Below are positions 36,196 to 44,394 of a stretch of DNA of 64,000 bases, one piece after another. The position numbers and the translations under genes were made by a program. Within the stretch, counting starts at the first letter, position 1, and each line of letters opens with the position of its first letter. Source of the stretch: Trebonia sp963773105 (GTDB lineage Bacteria > Actinomycetota > Actinomycetes > Streptosporangiales > Streptosporangiaceae); contig CAVZAA010000003.1 in NCBI GenBank assembly GCA_963773105.1, positions 620,001-684,000 of the forward strand, written 5' to 3'. The notes below the pieces were generated by a model. It had not been told where the DNA came from. It saw only the letters and a program-made list of their open reading frames with translations, and searched no databases.

Positions 36196-36561
36196 CTAGC
36201 CGGGGGCGTCGCGGGATGGCGTCAGGAGCATCAGTGCCCTGTCCACGGTGGCCGTGAGCGGGATCCGGCGGTCCACCCCGGTCATCCACAGCAGCTTTCG
36301 GGTCGGCGGCCGCGAGCAGACGGCGTTCAGGCTGCCGCCGCGCAGGCCGGCCCGGCGGGCGACTGCGACCAGGACCCCGAGCCCGGTCGAATCGATGAAG
36401 CTAACCCGGTTCAGATCGACGATCAGCGGCTGCCCGCTGTCTGCCAGCCCGAGCAACTGCTCTCGCAGACCGCCTACCGTGGATACGTCGATATCTCCGG
36501 TGACCTCCGCGATCACGACGCCGCGCTCGCGGCGAACCGTCACTGACAGCTCATCACCCAT
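36196..36561 (-). CDS. STAS-domain anti-sigma factor antagonist
   Basis: A 121-residue single-domain STAS protein: GVVIAEVTGDIDVSTVGGL, then LIVDLNRVSFIDSTGLGVLV, with the phosphorylatable Ser58 in the DSTGLG motif. Such proteins release sigma factors by binding anti-sigma kinases of the RsbW type. No kinase gene is adjacent, so the partner is elsewhere. The open frame continues upstream but the family begins at MGDELSV. Confidence 0.88.
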   Translation of the reverse strand: MGDELSVTVRRERGVVIAEVTGDIDVSTVGGLREQLLGLADSGQPLIVDLNRVSFIDSTGLGVLVAVARRAGLRGGSLNAVCSRPPTRKLLWMTGVDRRIPLTATVDRALMLLTPSRDAPG

Positions 36562-37010
36562 GCACACCCTCCTGCCGCGCACCGCCGTGCACGGCCTAAC
36601 CGACTGCCCGCACAGCACGATCGAAGCCCGGGACCCGGACCGGACTTCCGGCACGTACTGCCCGCCAGCGTGCCGATCATGCCGGGGCCGGGCACGAAGA
36701 GCGCGTTGATTCGCGTGCTGACGCTCTCCACCGACTCTTTCTCGACCGCTGCTAGTAGTTCGGAGAAGACGCGAACCGCCTCTTTGTGTTTTCACCGAGT
36801 TGAGACGAATGATAATTCGTGCCACTGTTGGCCCTCTCGGCTCGTAGCGGTCCGTCGAGGGCAACTGGGCAGCCGCGGCCGTTCGCAAGGTGATGAGCGG
36901 CGGAGCGTTACGCGTGGTGGCATTCGCATTAAAGGGTATTCATTTCTCAACGTGCTAATACCTTCCGTGATGTTGCCATGTGTTAACCATCGGGCGCGAC
37001 AGTCAAGCTC
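36562..37010. other. Divergent intergenic region with an inverted repeat
   Basis: About 450 bases between the STAS gene and the purple acid phosphatase gene. ACGAAT-gata-ATTCGT at 36805-36820 is a perfect six-base dyad. A less GC-rich segment at 36925-36995 probably holds the phosphatase promoter. No gene was seen. Confidence 0.45.
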
Positions 37011-38735
37011 ATGGCTGAAAATACTGAAAGTCCCGAGACCACCCGTAAGGGCCTGTCCCGACGGCACGTGCTGACCGCCAGCGGTGCCAGCCTGCTTGCG
37101 ACGGCCGCCACGGCTGCCGCCGCCGTTCCCGCCAGCGCCGCCACCACGCGCACGAGCGCGGGCCCAGCCGCTGACGGCACCCCCGAGCAGATCCACCTGA
37201 CCTGGGGAGACGATCCGACAAGGTCCATCGTCGTCTCCTGGGCCTCGCCCGCCCAGGCGACCCGGCCGCGCGTCCGGATCGGCGAGCGGGTCATCCCGGC
37301 GCAGGAGCGCTCGTACACCGACGGCCTCAACGGCGTCACCACCTACGCCTACCACGCGCGGGTCGATGGGCTGCGCCCAGGCAAGACTTACGCCTACAGC
37401 GTCACCGCCGACAACGACGCCAACGCGGCCGACCCGTTCAGCGCGACGTTCACCACCGCGCAGGAAGGCCGGGCGAAGTTCCGGTTCACCAGCTTCGGCG
37501 ACCTCGCCACGCCCAACACCGCATGGGTGCTTTCCTACGGCCAGTCGGCGTACGCGGTCGGCGCCATCGAGTCGTTCCAGCCGCTGTTCCACCTGCTCAA
37601 CGGCGACCTTTGCTACGCCGACCTCAACCCGATGAGCCAGCCCGCGGTCTGGCAGGACTTCGGCAACAACAACCAGTCGTCGGCCGCCAACCGGCCCTGG
37701 ATGCCCTGCCCTGGCAACCACGAGATCGAATTCAACAACGGCCCGCAGGGCTTCACCTCCTACCTGACCCGGTACACACTGCCGCACAACGGCCAGCCGC
37801 GGTTCGAGGGCCGCTGGTACTCCTTCCAAGTGGGCTCGGTGCTGTTCGTGTCGCTGAGCGGCGACGACGTGGTCTATCAGGACGCCGGCCCGCTGGTGTC
37901 AGGCCCGGCCGCGCTGGTGCCCGCCGCCGCCACCGGCAATGAGCCGATCGAGCCCGGAACCTCGTTCTACATCCACGGCTACTCCGACGGCGAGCAGACC
38001 CGCTGGCTTGAGGAGACCCTCCGGGCGGGGCGGCGGAACCCGTCGGTCGACTGGATCATCGTCCAAATGCACCAGTGCCCCTGCTCGTCGTCCAAGACCG
38101 GGAACGGCTCCGACGCGGCACTTCGCGCCACCTGGCAGCCGCTTTTCGACCAGTACCAGGTCGACCTGGTGCTGTCCGGTCACGACCACGACTACGAGCG
38201 GTCCTTCCCGGTCCGCGGCACCGACCACAACGTCGGCACCCTGACGGCGACCGGCGCCACGGTGGACACCTGGCGGCCGCACGCGGTGACGACGGTCGAC
38301 AGCGGCACCTTCGATACCAGCAAGGGCACCGTCTACCTCATCCTCGGTTGCGGCGGTACCAGCGCCAACCTCGACATCTACGGGGTCGACGCGGCTGACG
38401 ACGATATTCAGGCACGGGTCTTCGTCCAGCCCAACCGGCCTGTCCCGTCGGCCACCCCCGGCGTGTACGCGCGGGTCGGCGCGCAGGCGACCGAGGACGC
38501 GCTCTGGTCCGCCAAGCGCGACACGGCAACCGGCTACGGCATCGCCGTGTTCGACGTGGACCCGGGCAGCCACTCGGGCGACCAGACGTCCATCACCATC
38601 ACCCAGTACCACGCGCTCGGCGCCAACCCGGTCAACCCGAACACCGGCGCCAAAGGCGCGCCTACCGACGACTACACCGTCTTCGAGTCCTTCACCCTGG
38701 TCCGTCCGCGCTCAGATAACGGCTGGGACAAATAG
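37011..38735 (+). CDS. Tat-exported purple acid phosphatase-type metallophosphoesterase
   Basis: A 574-residue secreted enzyme. A Tat signal (GLSRRHVLTASGAS and a hydrophobic run to ASA) precedes a fibronectin-like N-terminal domain and the catalytic domain. The five metal-site blocks are visible: TSFGDL, LNGDLCYAD, PCPGNHEIEF, IVQMHQCPCS and SGHDHDYERSF. This is the purple acid phosphatase arrangement with a di-metal centre. It would release phosphate from esters outside the cell. No classical pho box was recognised upstream. Confidence 0.9.
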   Translation: MAENTESPETTRKGLSRRHVLTASGASLLATAATAAAAVPASAATTRTSAGPAADGTPEQIHLTWGDDPTRSIVVSWASPAQATRPRVRIGERVIPAQERSYTDGLNGVTTYAYHARVDGLRPGKTYAYSVTADNDANAADPFSATFTTAQEGRAKFRFTSFGDLATPNTAWVLSYGQSAYAVGAIESFQPLFHLLNGDLCYADLNPMSQPAVWQDFGNNNQSSAANRPWMPCPGNHEIEFNNGPQGFTSYLTRYTLPHNGQPRFEGRWYSFQVGSVLFVSLSGDDVVYQDAGPLVSGPAALVPAAATGNEPIEPGTSFYIHGYSDGEQTRWLEETLRAGRRNPSVDWIIVQMHQCPCSSSKTGNGSDAALRATWQPLFDQYQVDLVLSGHDHDYERSFPVRGTDHNVGTLTATGATVDTWRPHAVTTVDSGTFDTSKGTVYLILGCGGTSANLDIYGVDAADDDIQARVFVQPNRPVPSATPGVYARVGAQATEDALWSAKRDTATGYGIAVFDVDPGSHSGDQTSITITQYHALGANPVNPNTGAKGAPTDDYTVFESFTLVRPRSDNGWDK

Positions 38736-38968
38736 CTAGATCTCCGCAGCCCACCTGCCTGGCCGACCCCTGGACAAGGAAAATATCTCCCCGGGGGGCG
38801 GCCAGCAGGCGGCACGAGGCGGCATGTTGCCGTTGAGCACCTCGCGAATCGGCCGACTTCAGTCGGTCATGGCGGGCCGACTTGGGTAAACTATCCGCCG
38901 CCGTCGCACTGGCGCCGGGAGGACTGCCAGGGGACCTGAGACCTCCGGCAGCGAACGGGAGGATCGTT

Positions 38969-39394
38969 GTGAACGAGCAGCGACCATCGGGCCCGCTCGG
39001 GGCCGACGTGGCGGTCACGCACATCCTGGTGGTCACCGATCAGGTGCGGTCGCGCGATTTCTGGGTGGGCGTACTAGGCGCGGAACTGTTCCGCGAGTAC
39101 GGCGGAACGAGCGTGGTGCTGCGCTTCGCCGGTACCTGGCTTCTGCTCGTCACCGGGGGCGGCCCGACCGCCGACAAGCCCGGCGTGGTCTTCGAGCCGC
39201 CCACAGACGCCGATCGGGTAAGTCACGCGATGACCTTGCGCGTGGCTGACTGCCAGGCGGCCTACGAGGCACTGCTCTCCAGGGGCGCCACGTTCCTCAC
39301 TCCCCCGCATGATTGGGGCGCCGAGGTCCGCTGCTTCCTGCGGGACCCAGATGGGCACCTTGTGGAGATCAGTCAGTCGAAAGTCAGCCTCTAG
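38969..39394 (+). CDS. VOC-family protein
   Basis: A 141-residue VOC protein: VTHILVVTDQVRSRDFWVGV, RFAGTWLLLVTGGGPTADKP and the ending CFLRDPDGHLVEISQS. The GTG at 38969, with GGGAGG 6 nt before it, is preferred to an earlier in-frame ATG. It is a paralog of the broken VOC gene at 43763-44210 (shared GGGPTxDKP and RDPDGxLxEI). Substrate unknown. Confidence 0.85.
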   Translation: MNEQRPSGPLGADVAVTHILVVTDQVRSRDFWVGVLGAELFREYGGTSVVLRFAGTWLLLVTGGGPTADKPGVVFEPPTDADRVSHAMTLRVADCQAAYEALLSRGATFLTPPHDWGAEVRCFLRDPDGHLVEISQSKVSL

Positions 39395-39429
39395 GACGCC
39401 CCGGGACGAGAGACACCCGGGCAGTAACG

Positions 39430-39474
39430 GGGAACCCGGGGTCCGTTCGGGATGACCATGAATTTGACCTTCCC
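39430..39474 (+). repeat. Dispersed GGTCCGTTCG element copy
   Basis: GGGAACCCGGGGTCCGTTCG, then GGATGACCATGAATTTGACC and TTCC. Past the core it stays similar to the 46871 copy (ATGAATTTGAC followed by a pyrimidine-rich TTCCCTTC-like run). Confidence 0.75.
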
Positions 39475-39487
39475 TTCGGCGGGCTCG

Positions 39488-39727
39488 TCAGGTGATGATG
39501 TTGTGAACCGGCATGACGTCCGGCGCTCCCGGGTCGATCCCGATCCTGGTCAGGATGGGGATGAGCACCTTCCCGTATTCCTCGAAGGCCTGCTGGGACT
39601 CCCACACCTCATAGACCATGAGGTCACCGTCGGGCCCGAAGCAGGAGTGGTGGCTCCGCCCGGCCGGACGATCAGCGCCAGCGGCCGCGAGCTCCTTGCC
39701 GTCGCCCGGCAGTGCCCCCGCCCTCAT
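39488..39727 (-). pseudogene. Small conserved protein fragment (dimeric ABM-like), N-terminus missing
   Basis: The end of the frame, HHSCFGPDGDLMVYEVWESQ and then PVHNIIT, matches the C-terminal two-thirds of a family of about 105-residue dimeric alpha/beta-barrel-like proteins. The usual first strand is absent upstream, where the DDN-type gene ends. Either the gene starts at a poorly supported ATG at 39727 or, more likely, it is a truncated remnant next to a repeat element. Confidence 0.45.
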
Positions 39728-39758
39728 CGGAACACCGCAGACCAGAATCCTCGAGCTG

Positions 39759-40175
39759 CTAGCTGGGTGTCTGCCGGCAGAGGAGGAATAGCGGGATTGA
39801 CCGGTCGGTTCTGGCCGCGTACTGGGCGAGATGGGGGAACTCCGCGACGAGCTTGGACCAGAGGTCCGCACGGGCGGGGCCGGCCGTTTCCTCGGCGGTC
39901 ACACGGAATCGCTGGGTGCCTAGCTCAACTGTGATCGCCGGGTGGGCCTTGAGGTTGTGGTACCAGGCCGGATGCGTCGGCGATCCCCCATTCGAGGCGA
40001 CGATCGCGATACAGTCGTCGCCCTGAGCTGAGTAGGCCAGGGGCGTGACGCGCTCGACCCCGGACTTGGCGCCGATGTGGTGGATGAGGACCAGCGGGGT
40101 GCCTGCCAGCACCCCTCCGGCCCGGCCGCCGTTGGCGCGGAACTCCTCGACGGTCCTGCGATCGAAGTCAGTCAT
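39759..40175 (-). CDS. Deazaflavin (F420)-dependent nitroreductase-family protein (DDN-like)
   Basis: A 138-residue member of the nitroreductase family of deazaflavin-dependent oxidoreductases. PLVLIHHIGAKSGVERVTPL and NGGSPTHPAWYHNLKAHPAI are the family signatures that bind F420H2. The family reduces quinones, nitro compounds or enoates in actinobacteria. Its start overlaps the end of the DHFR-like gene by 8 bp, so the two are one transcript. Confidence 0.9.
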   Translation of the reverse strand: MTDFDRRTVEEFRANGGRAGGVLAGTPLVLIHHIGAKSGVERVTPLAYSAQGDDCIAIVASNGGSPTHPAWYHNLKAHPAITVELGTQRFRVTAEETAGPARADLWSKLVAEFPHLAQYAARTDRSIPLFLLCRQTPS

Positions 40176-40749
40176 CGCCGACCCCGTAGACGAGGCTCAG
40201 CCGACCGTCCGGCAGTTGCTCGACTTTGCGGAGTTCGAGCCCGTGGCGGATCGCCGATGAGTTGAACAGCGCCTTCCCTTCGCCTGCGATCAGGGGATAG
40301 ACGATCAGTCGGATCTCGTCCACCAGTCCGGCGTCGATCGCGGCGGCCGTGATCGCGCCGCCGCCCATGAGGTAGATGTCTTTGCCCTGGTCCAGCTTGA
40401 GCGCGCCCAGTTCGTCCAGGCTGCTCAGGAAGCGGGTGTGCGGCCACGCGGCTGAGGTCAGGGTGCTCGACACGACGTAATGCGGGGTTCGGCTAGCGAA
40501 ACGGGCCCATTTGACCTCGGCCGACGTCGGCACGGCGCCGGTCTGCGGGTGAACCTTTTCCGTCTCGGCCTGGATCGGGGTCCAGTACTGCTCGTATCCG
40601 GGATACATCCGGCCGCCGAGCACGCACGCGTCCACCTGGGACGCCAGGCCGTAGTCATCCGACCAGTCCTCCACCCAGTCCGCGTATCCCTGCGACCCCT
40701 CGAACTTGCCGTCGACCGAGATTTTCATGCCGGTGATGAGTTTGCGCAT
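40168..40749 (-). CDS. Dihydrofolate reductase-family (RibD C-terminal-like) protein
   Basis: A 193-residue reductase-fold protein. MRKLITGMKISVDGKFEG is the usual start; IYLMGGGAITAAAIDAGLVD is the nucleotide-binding turn; LIVYPLIAGEGKALF is the conserved strand. Members are NADPH-binding reductases of unknown substrate, distinct from folate-pathway FolA. First gene of a two-gene operon with the DDN-like gene, preceded by two strong dyads. Confidence 0.88.
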   Translation of the reverse strand: MRKLITGMKISVDGKFEGSQGYADWVEDWSDDYGLASQVDACVLGGRMYPGYEQYWTPIQAETEKVHPQTGAVPTSAEVKWARFASRTPHYVVSSTLTSAAWPHTRFLSSLDELGALKLDQGKDIYLMGGGAITAAAIDAGLVDEIRLIVYPLIAGEGKALFNSSAIRHGLELRKVEQLPDGRLSLVYGVGDD

Positions 40750-40784
40750 CGTCGTTGTCTCCTACTCCTGTGCATTGCCTTGAC

Positions 40785-40844
40785 GCAACTATCGGTTGCA
40801 CATCAGAGTATCTGGCGCGATGCACTCACGCAACCTTTGGTTGC
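40785..40844. promoter_or_regulatory. Pair of GCAAC...GTTGC dyads (operator pair)
   Basis: GCAAC-tatcg-GTTGC at 40785-40799 and GCAACC-ttt-GGTTGC at 40830-40844 are two related dyads, both embedded in ACGCAAC...GGTTGCACA. Centres are 45 bp apart. They lie 36-95 bases before the DHFR-like gene. No matching regulator gene is adjacent. Confidence 0.55.
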
Positions 40845-40866
40845 ACAAGCGACCCGGCGCCGATGG

Positions 40867-42123
40867 TCAGCCACCGAGGGACGGCACCCAGGAGATCACG
40901 AGGCGGGTGTGCCGCTTGTCCAGGATGTGGCCGGTGGGCAGGTACGGGTCTTTGGTTCCGGCCGGCAGGGCTGTCAGGTGCGGGGATGGGCGTCCTGCTT
41001 CGTCCCAGGCGGAGATGTGCTCGGCCATCGTTCTGGCGACGTCGGCGGCGTCGGGGCCGTGAGCAATTACTCCGAACTCGTGCACGTCTTCCGGGCCGTC
41101 GAGGGGGCGGGGCTTGGCGCTGTAGGCGAGGTTGGGGCCGTCGGCTAGGGCGGGGGCGCCGTGCGCCCATGAGAGGGCTACGGCGCCGTCGTCGATGGCT
41201 TGCTGGCTCGCTGTCATGAGACACGAGCCCGGCATCGTGGTCGCGAGCCATAGGTCTAGGTCGGCGAAGGACACCATGGGGCCGATGGTGACGCCGGACC
41301 AGGCCTCGGCGCGGGGTTGGCTGAGGACCCCCGTCAGTTCTCCCGTGTCGGTGTCGTCGTCTTCGTCCTGCCAGAGGCCGACCATGTCGTCGGGGAGCAG
41401 CGGGACGTAGGCCCGGCGGAACGCGCCGGCTCCCTGCATCGGCACGAAACCGCACATGAGCTGGTCGACGCTGACCAGGGCGCCGCTCTGGTGTTCCAGG
41501 GCCCAGGAGCGGGTGACGCCGTGAGTGCGCAGCGGGACGACCAGGCGGCCCTCGGGCGCGAGCTGAGAGGACCAGGCCGGCGGGATATCCCAGGCACCGA
41601 CGGTCACGATGATCGCGTCGAACGTCCGGGCGGGCGTCAGCGGATACTCGGCGTCGGCGCAGATCACCTCGATGTCGCGGTAACCCGCCGCGGTCAGGCA
41701 GCGGGTGGCTCGGTCGGTGACCTCGGTGTCGATGTCGACGGTGACGACGTAGCCGTTGTCGCCGACGACTTCTCGGAGGACGGCCGCGTTGTAGCCGCCG
41801 CTGCCGATTTCCAGGACGCGCATGCCGGGCTGGACGGCGGCCTGGCGGATCATCAGCGCCTGGAGCCAGGGGGCCGATAGCGAACTCAGGGCCACTCCCC
41901 GCTCGTTGCGTTTGGTGACGATTGCGCTCTGCTCGGCGTAGACGTCCTGTAGGTCGGCATTGCCTTCGGCGAACAGGTGGCGGGGGACCGTCAGGAGGGC
42001 GCGGCGGATGTTGGCGTCTAGGACCAGGCCGAGCCTTTCGTGCTGGGTGGCGATGCGGTCGACCATGGCTGCGCGGAGCTCGTCTGCTTGGGCGTCGTCA
42101 GTTGTGCTTGGCGTCTGGGGCAC
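40867..42123 (-). CDS. FxLD-system methyltransferase (PIMT-like)
   Basis: A 418-residue protein. The first half is a protein-L-isoaspartate-methyltransferase-like domain: VPRHLFAEGNADLQDVYAEQ, SLSAPWLQALMIRQA and the SAM motif MRVLEIGSGGYNAAVLREVV. The C-terminal 180 residues form the extension typical of methyltransferases of the FxLD lanthipeptide system. Relatives methylate Asp in ribosomal peptides, leading to imide or isoaspartate. Neither a LanM/LanKC-type synthetase nor an FxLD precursor was found nearby, so this copy looks solitary. Confidence 0.82.
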   Translation of the reverse strand: MPQTPSTTDDAQADELRAAMVDRIATQHERLGLVLDANIRRALLTVPRHLFAEGNADLQDVYAEQSAIVTKRNERGVALSSLSAPWLQALMIRQAAVQPGMRVLEIGSGGYNAAVLREVVGDNGYVVTVDIDTEVTDRATRCLTAAGYRDIEVICADAEYPLTPARTFDAIIVTVGAWDIPPAWSSQLAPEGRLVVPLRTHGVTRSWALEHQSGALVSVDQLMCGFVPMQGAGAFRRAYVPLLPDDMVGLWQDEDDDTDTGELTGVLSQPRAEAWSGVTIGPMVSFADLDLWLATTMPGSCLMTASQQAIDDGAVALSWAHGAPALADGPNLAYSAKPRPLDGPEDVHEFGVIAHGPDAADVARTMAEHISAWDEAGRPSPHLTALPAGTKDPYLPTGHILDKRHTRLVISWVPSLGG

Positions 42124-42352
42124 GCGCCCTCCTTCGTGGCCGGCTCGAGTGTGGATCGCTGAACGTAGGGTAAGCGCCCGGCTGCGATACGGCGGCGTGG
42201 TCTGTGGGGCTGGGCCTAACTGATTCCCGCAAATTCCACCGCGTTGTTACCTGGGCGTCGGCGCGCGGTCGGTCCTGGATTCCGGCGCGCTGACAGACTC
42301 ATCGCACTGGTCACGGCCATTCTTGGTCAGATGCACGCGGCGAGGAGTTCGG

Positions 42353-43756
42353 ATGGGCGAGTGGCAGGATGACAAGTCCCGCAGGCAGGCAACCAGGCGC
42401 GGGGTTCTGAAAGCGGGGCTCGCGAGCGCCGCCGCGGTGGGCGCCGGCGCGTGGGCGATGCCGGGCAAGGATCACGGGGGTGTGCGGCAGCCGGGGTCGC
42501 TGCCCTTCCCTAAACTGCCCGCAGGCACCGACACGATCCCGCAGATCGAGCACATTGTGGTGCTCATGATGGAGAACCACTCCTACGACAACCGGATGGG
42601 CATGCTTTTCCGGCCCGGGGCGGATGGCTTCCGCATCGGCAGGGACGGCTTGCCGACCGCCAGCAACCCATATCCCGACTGGTCCATCCAGCACGCGTTC
42701 CGGATGCCCACCACGTGCCAGCTTCCGTCGCAGCCCAGCCAGGAGTGGACGGCCAGTCATAACGCCTACGACAACGGGCGGATGGACGGCTTCGTCAGGA
42801 CCCCGATCGACCCGCTCACCACCGAAATCGTCGGCGGCGTAGCCATGGGCTACTGGCAGCGGGAAGACCAGCCGTTCTACTACTCGGTGTACCGGCACTT
42901 CCCGATCGCGGACCGCTATTTCTGCTCCGTCCTCGGCCAGACCTTCCCGAACCGGCGGTATCTGCTGGCGGCTACCTCGCTCGGGATGATAGACGACACC
43001 ACTCCGGCGCTCACCGACTACCCGGCCAACGGCACGATCTTCGATGTACTGGACGCCCACGGCATCTCCTGGAAGGACTACTTCAGCACCACGCCTTCGA
43101 CCGAACTGTTCCCCGAGCTCTATCTGAGGAACGCCGGGACGAAGGTAGTTTCCATCGCCGACTTCTTCACCGACGCAGCCGCGGGGACGTTGCCCGGCTA
43201 CTGCATCGTGGAGCCCGACTACGGCAACCAGTCCGAGGAGAACCCGCAGAACATCGCGGTGGGCGAGGAGTTCACGGCGAGCGTGATCAACGCGGTGATC
43301 AACGGACCGGACTGGGACAGGACGGCGCTGCTGCTGACCTACGACGAGCACGGCGGCTACTACGACCACGTGCCGCCGCCGTCCGCCATCCCGCCGGACA
43401 GCATCGGGCCCATCCTGTTGCCCGGGGAGAACGGCTTCGACGGGTTTGCCAGGTACGGGTTCCGAGTGCCGTTCGCGGTCATCTCGCCCTGGGCACGGCG
43501 GCAGTTCGTCTCCCACCGGGTCTATGACCACACCAGCATCCTGAAGCTGGTCGAGACCAAGTGGAATCTGCCCGCGCTGACCTACCGGGACGCGAACGCC
43601 GCGCCCATGCTGGACATGTTCGACCTTCGTCGTCCGTCATTCGCTACGCCGCCGGAGCTCGCTCAGCCGCTGGCGGTGACCGATCCTTCGGCGCTGACCT
43701 GCAGCATCGCTGGACCAGGAGTTATCCCGCCGCCCGGCTCGGTAACCGCCGCATAA
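42353..43756 (+). CDS. Tat-exported phosphoesterase (phospholipase C/acid phosphatase family)
   Basis: A 467-residue secreted enzyme of the PF04185 family. The Tat signal is RRQATRRGVLKAGLASAAA. The catalytic start IEHIVVLMMENHSYDNRMGM contains the Glu-Asn metal ligands; later blocks are SVLGQTFPNRRYLLAATSLG, YCIVEPDYGN and LLLTYDEHGGYYDHVPPP, the last holding the Asp-Glu-His site. Members hydrolyse phospholipids or phosphomonoesters. GAGGAG lies 5 nt before the ATG at 42353. Third secreted phosphoesterase of this window. Confidence 0.9.
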   Translation: MGEWQDDKSRRQATRRGVLKAGLASAAAVGAGAWAMPGKDHGGVRQPGSLPFPKLPAGTDTIPQIEHIVVLMMENHSYDNRMGMLFRPGADGFRIGRDGLPTASNPYPDWSIQHAFRMPTTCQLPSQPSQEWTASHNAYDNGRMDGFVRTPIDPLTTEIVGGVAMGYWQREDQPFYYSVYRHFPIADRYFCSVLGQTFPNRRYLLAATSLGMIDDTTPALTDYPANGTIFDVLDAHGISWKDYFSTTPSTELFPELYLRNAGTKVVSIADFFTDAAAGTLPGYCIVEPDYGNQSEENPQNIAVGEEFTASVINAVINGPDWDRTALLLTYDEHGGYYDHVPPPSAIPPDSIGPILLPGENGFDGFARYGFRVPFAVISPWARRQFVSHRVYDHTSILKLVETKWNLPALTYRDANAAPMLDMFDLRRPSFATPPELAQPLAVTDPSALTCSIAGPGVIPPPGSVTAA

Positions 43757-43762
43757 GGCCAG

Positions 43763-44210
43763 TCATTGACTCGGGGACCAGCCGGCGGGTATCCAGTCCC
43801 CCTTCGGGTCCGTGGTCTGGCCCACTTCGATCAGGTAGCCGTCGGGATCGCGGATGTAGCAGCGGGTCTCGTACGAGTGCTGTTTGGGCGGCGTCAGGAA
43901 CTGAGCCCCCCGCGCGGTCCAGGCGGCGTACGCGGCCGCGATGTCCTTGACCCGGAGGTTGAGGAAGCTGCTGGTCCGGTCGGGATCGCGCGGTGTCTCG
44001 AGGGTGACCGTCGGCTTGTCGTCGGTCGGGCCTCCCCCGGTGTTGATGACGATGAAGCTGTTGGATAGCTCGACCACGGTCGGTACGGGGCCGAAGACCA
44101 CCGTGCCGCCGAGTACCTCGGTGTAGAAGCGGGCCGAGCGCTCGAACATCGTCCGAGGTTATGAAGTGGTTCACCACAAATCCGTCTGGGAGCGGCGGCA
44201 GCTCGGCCAT
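43763..44210 (-). pseudogene. VOC-family protein, one-base insertion
   Basis: The first frame from 44210 reads ELPPLPDGFVVNHFITSDD; the rest, ERSARFYTEVLGGTVVFGPV to the end YIRDPDGYLIEVGQ, is in the next frame. An extra T at about 44145 (gatgTtcgag for gatgtcgag) accounts for it: the interval is 448 bases, and 447 would encode 148 residues. If the insertion is an assembly error, this is an intact VOC dioxygenase/glyoxalase-fold protein. Confidence 0.75.
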
Positions 44211-44394
44211 CGGGACCTCCAGTCGTTCGGTCTCGCACCCCGCCTACGACGGGCCTGCGGCAGATGCTACTCCCCGCATCCCGGCGCATACTCGGCGACA
44301 TCGCCGGCGTCGGCGGACACGGGACCGCGCCCGAACGCGTGGTTCAGGCCGGGCTGGGATACTGGCCGCCGAAGAAGCTCAGCGCGCTGCTCGA

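Noticed and set aside
42124..42352. Search for an FxLD lanthipeptide precursor beside the methyltransferase
   Set aside because: No short frame with an FxLD-type leader or Ser/Thr/Cys-rich core was found in the gap on either strand.
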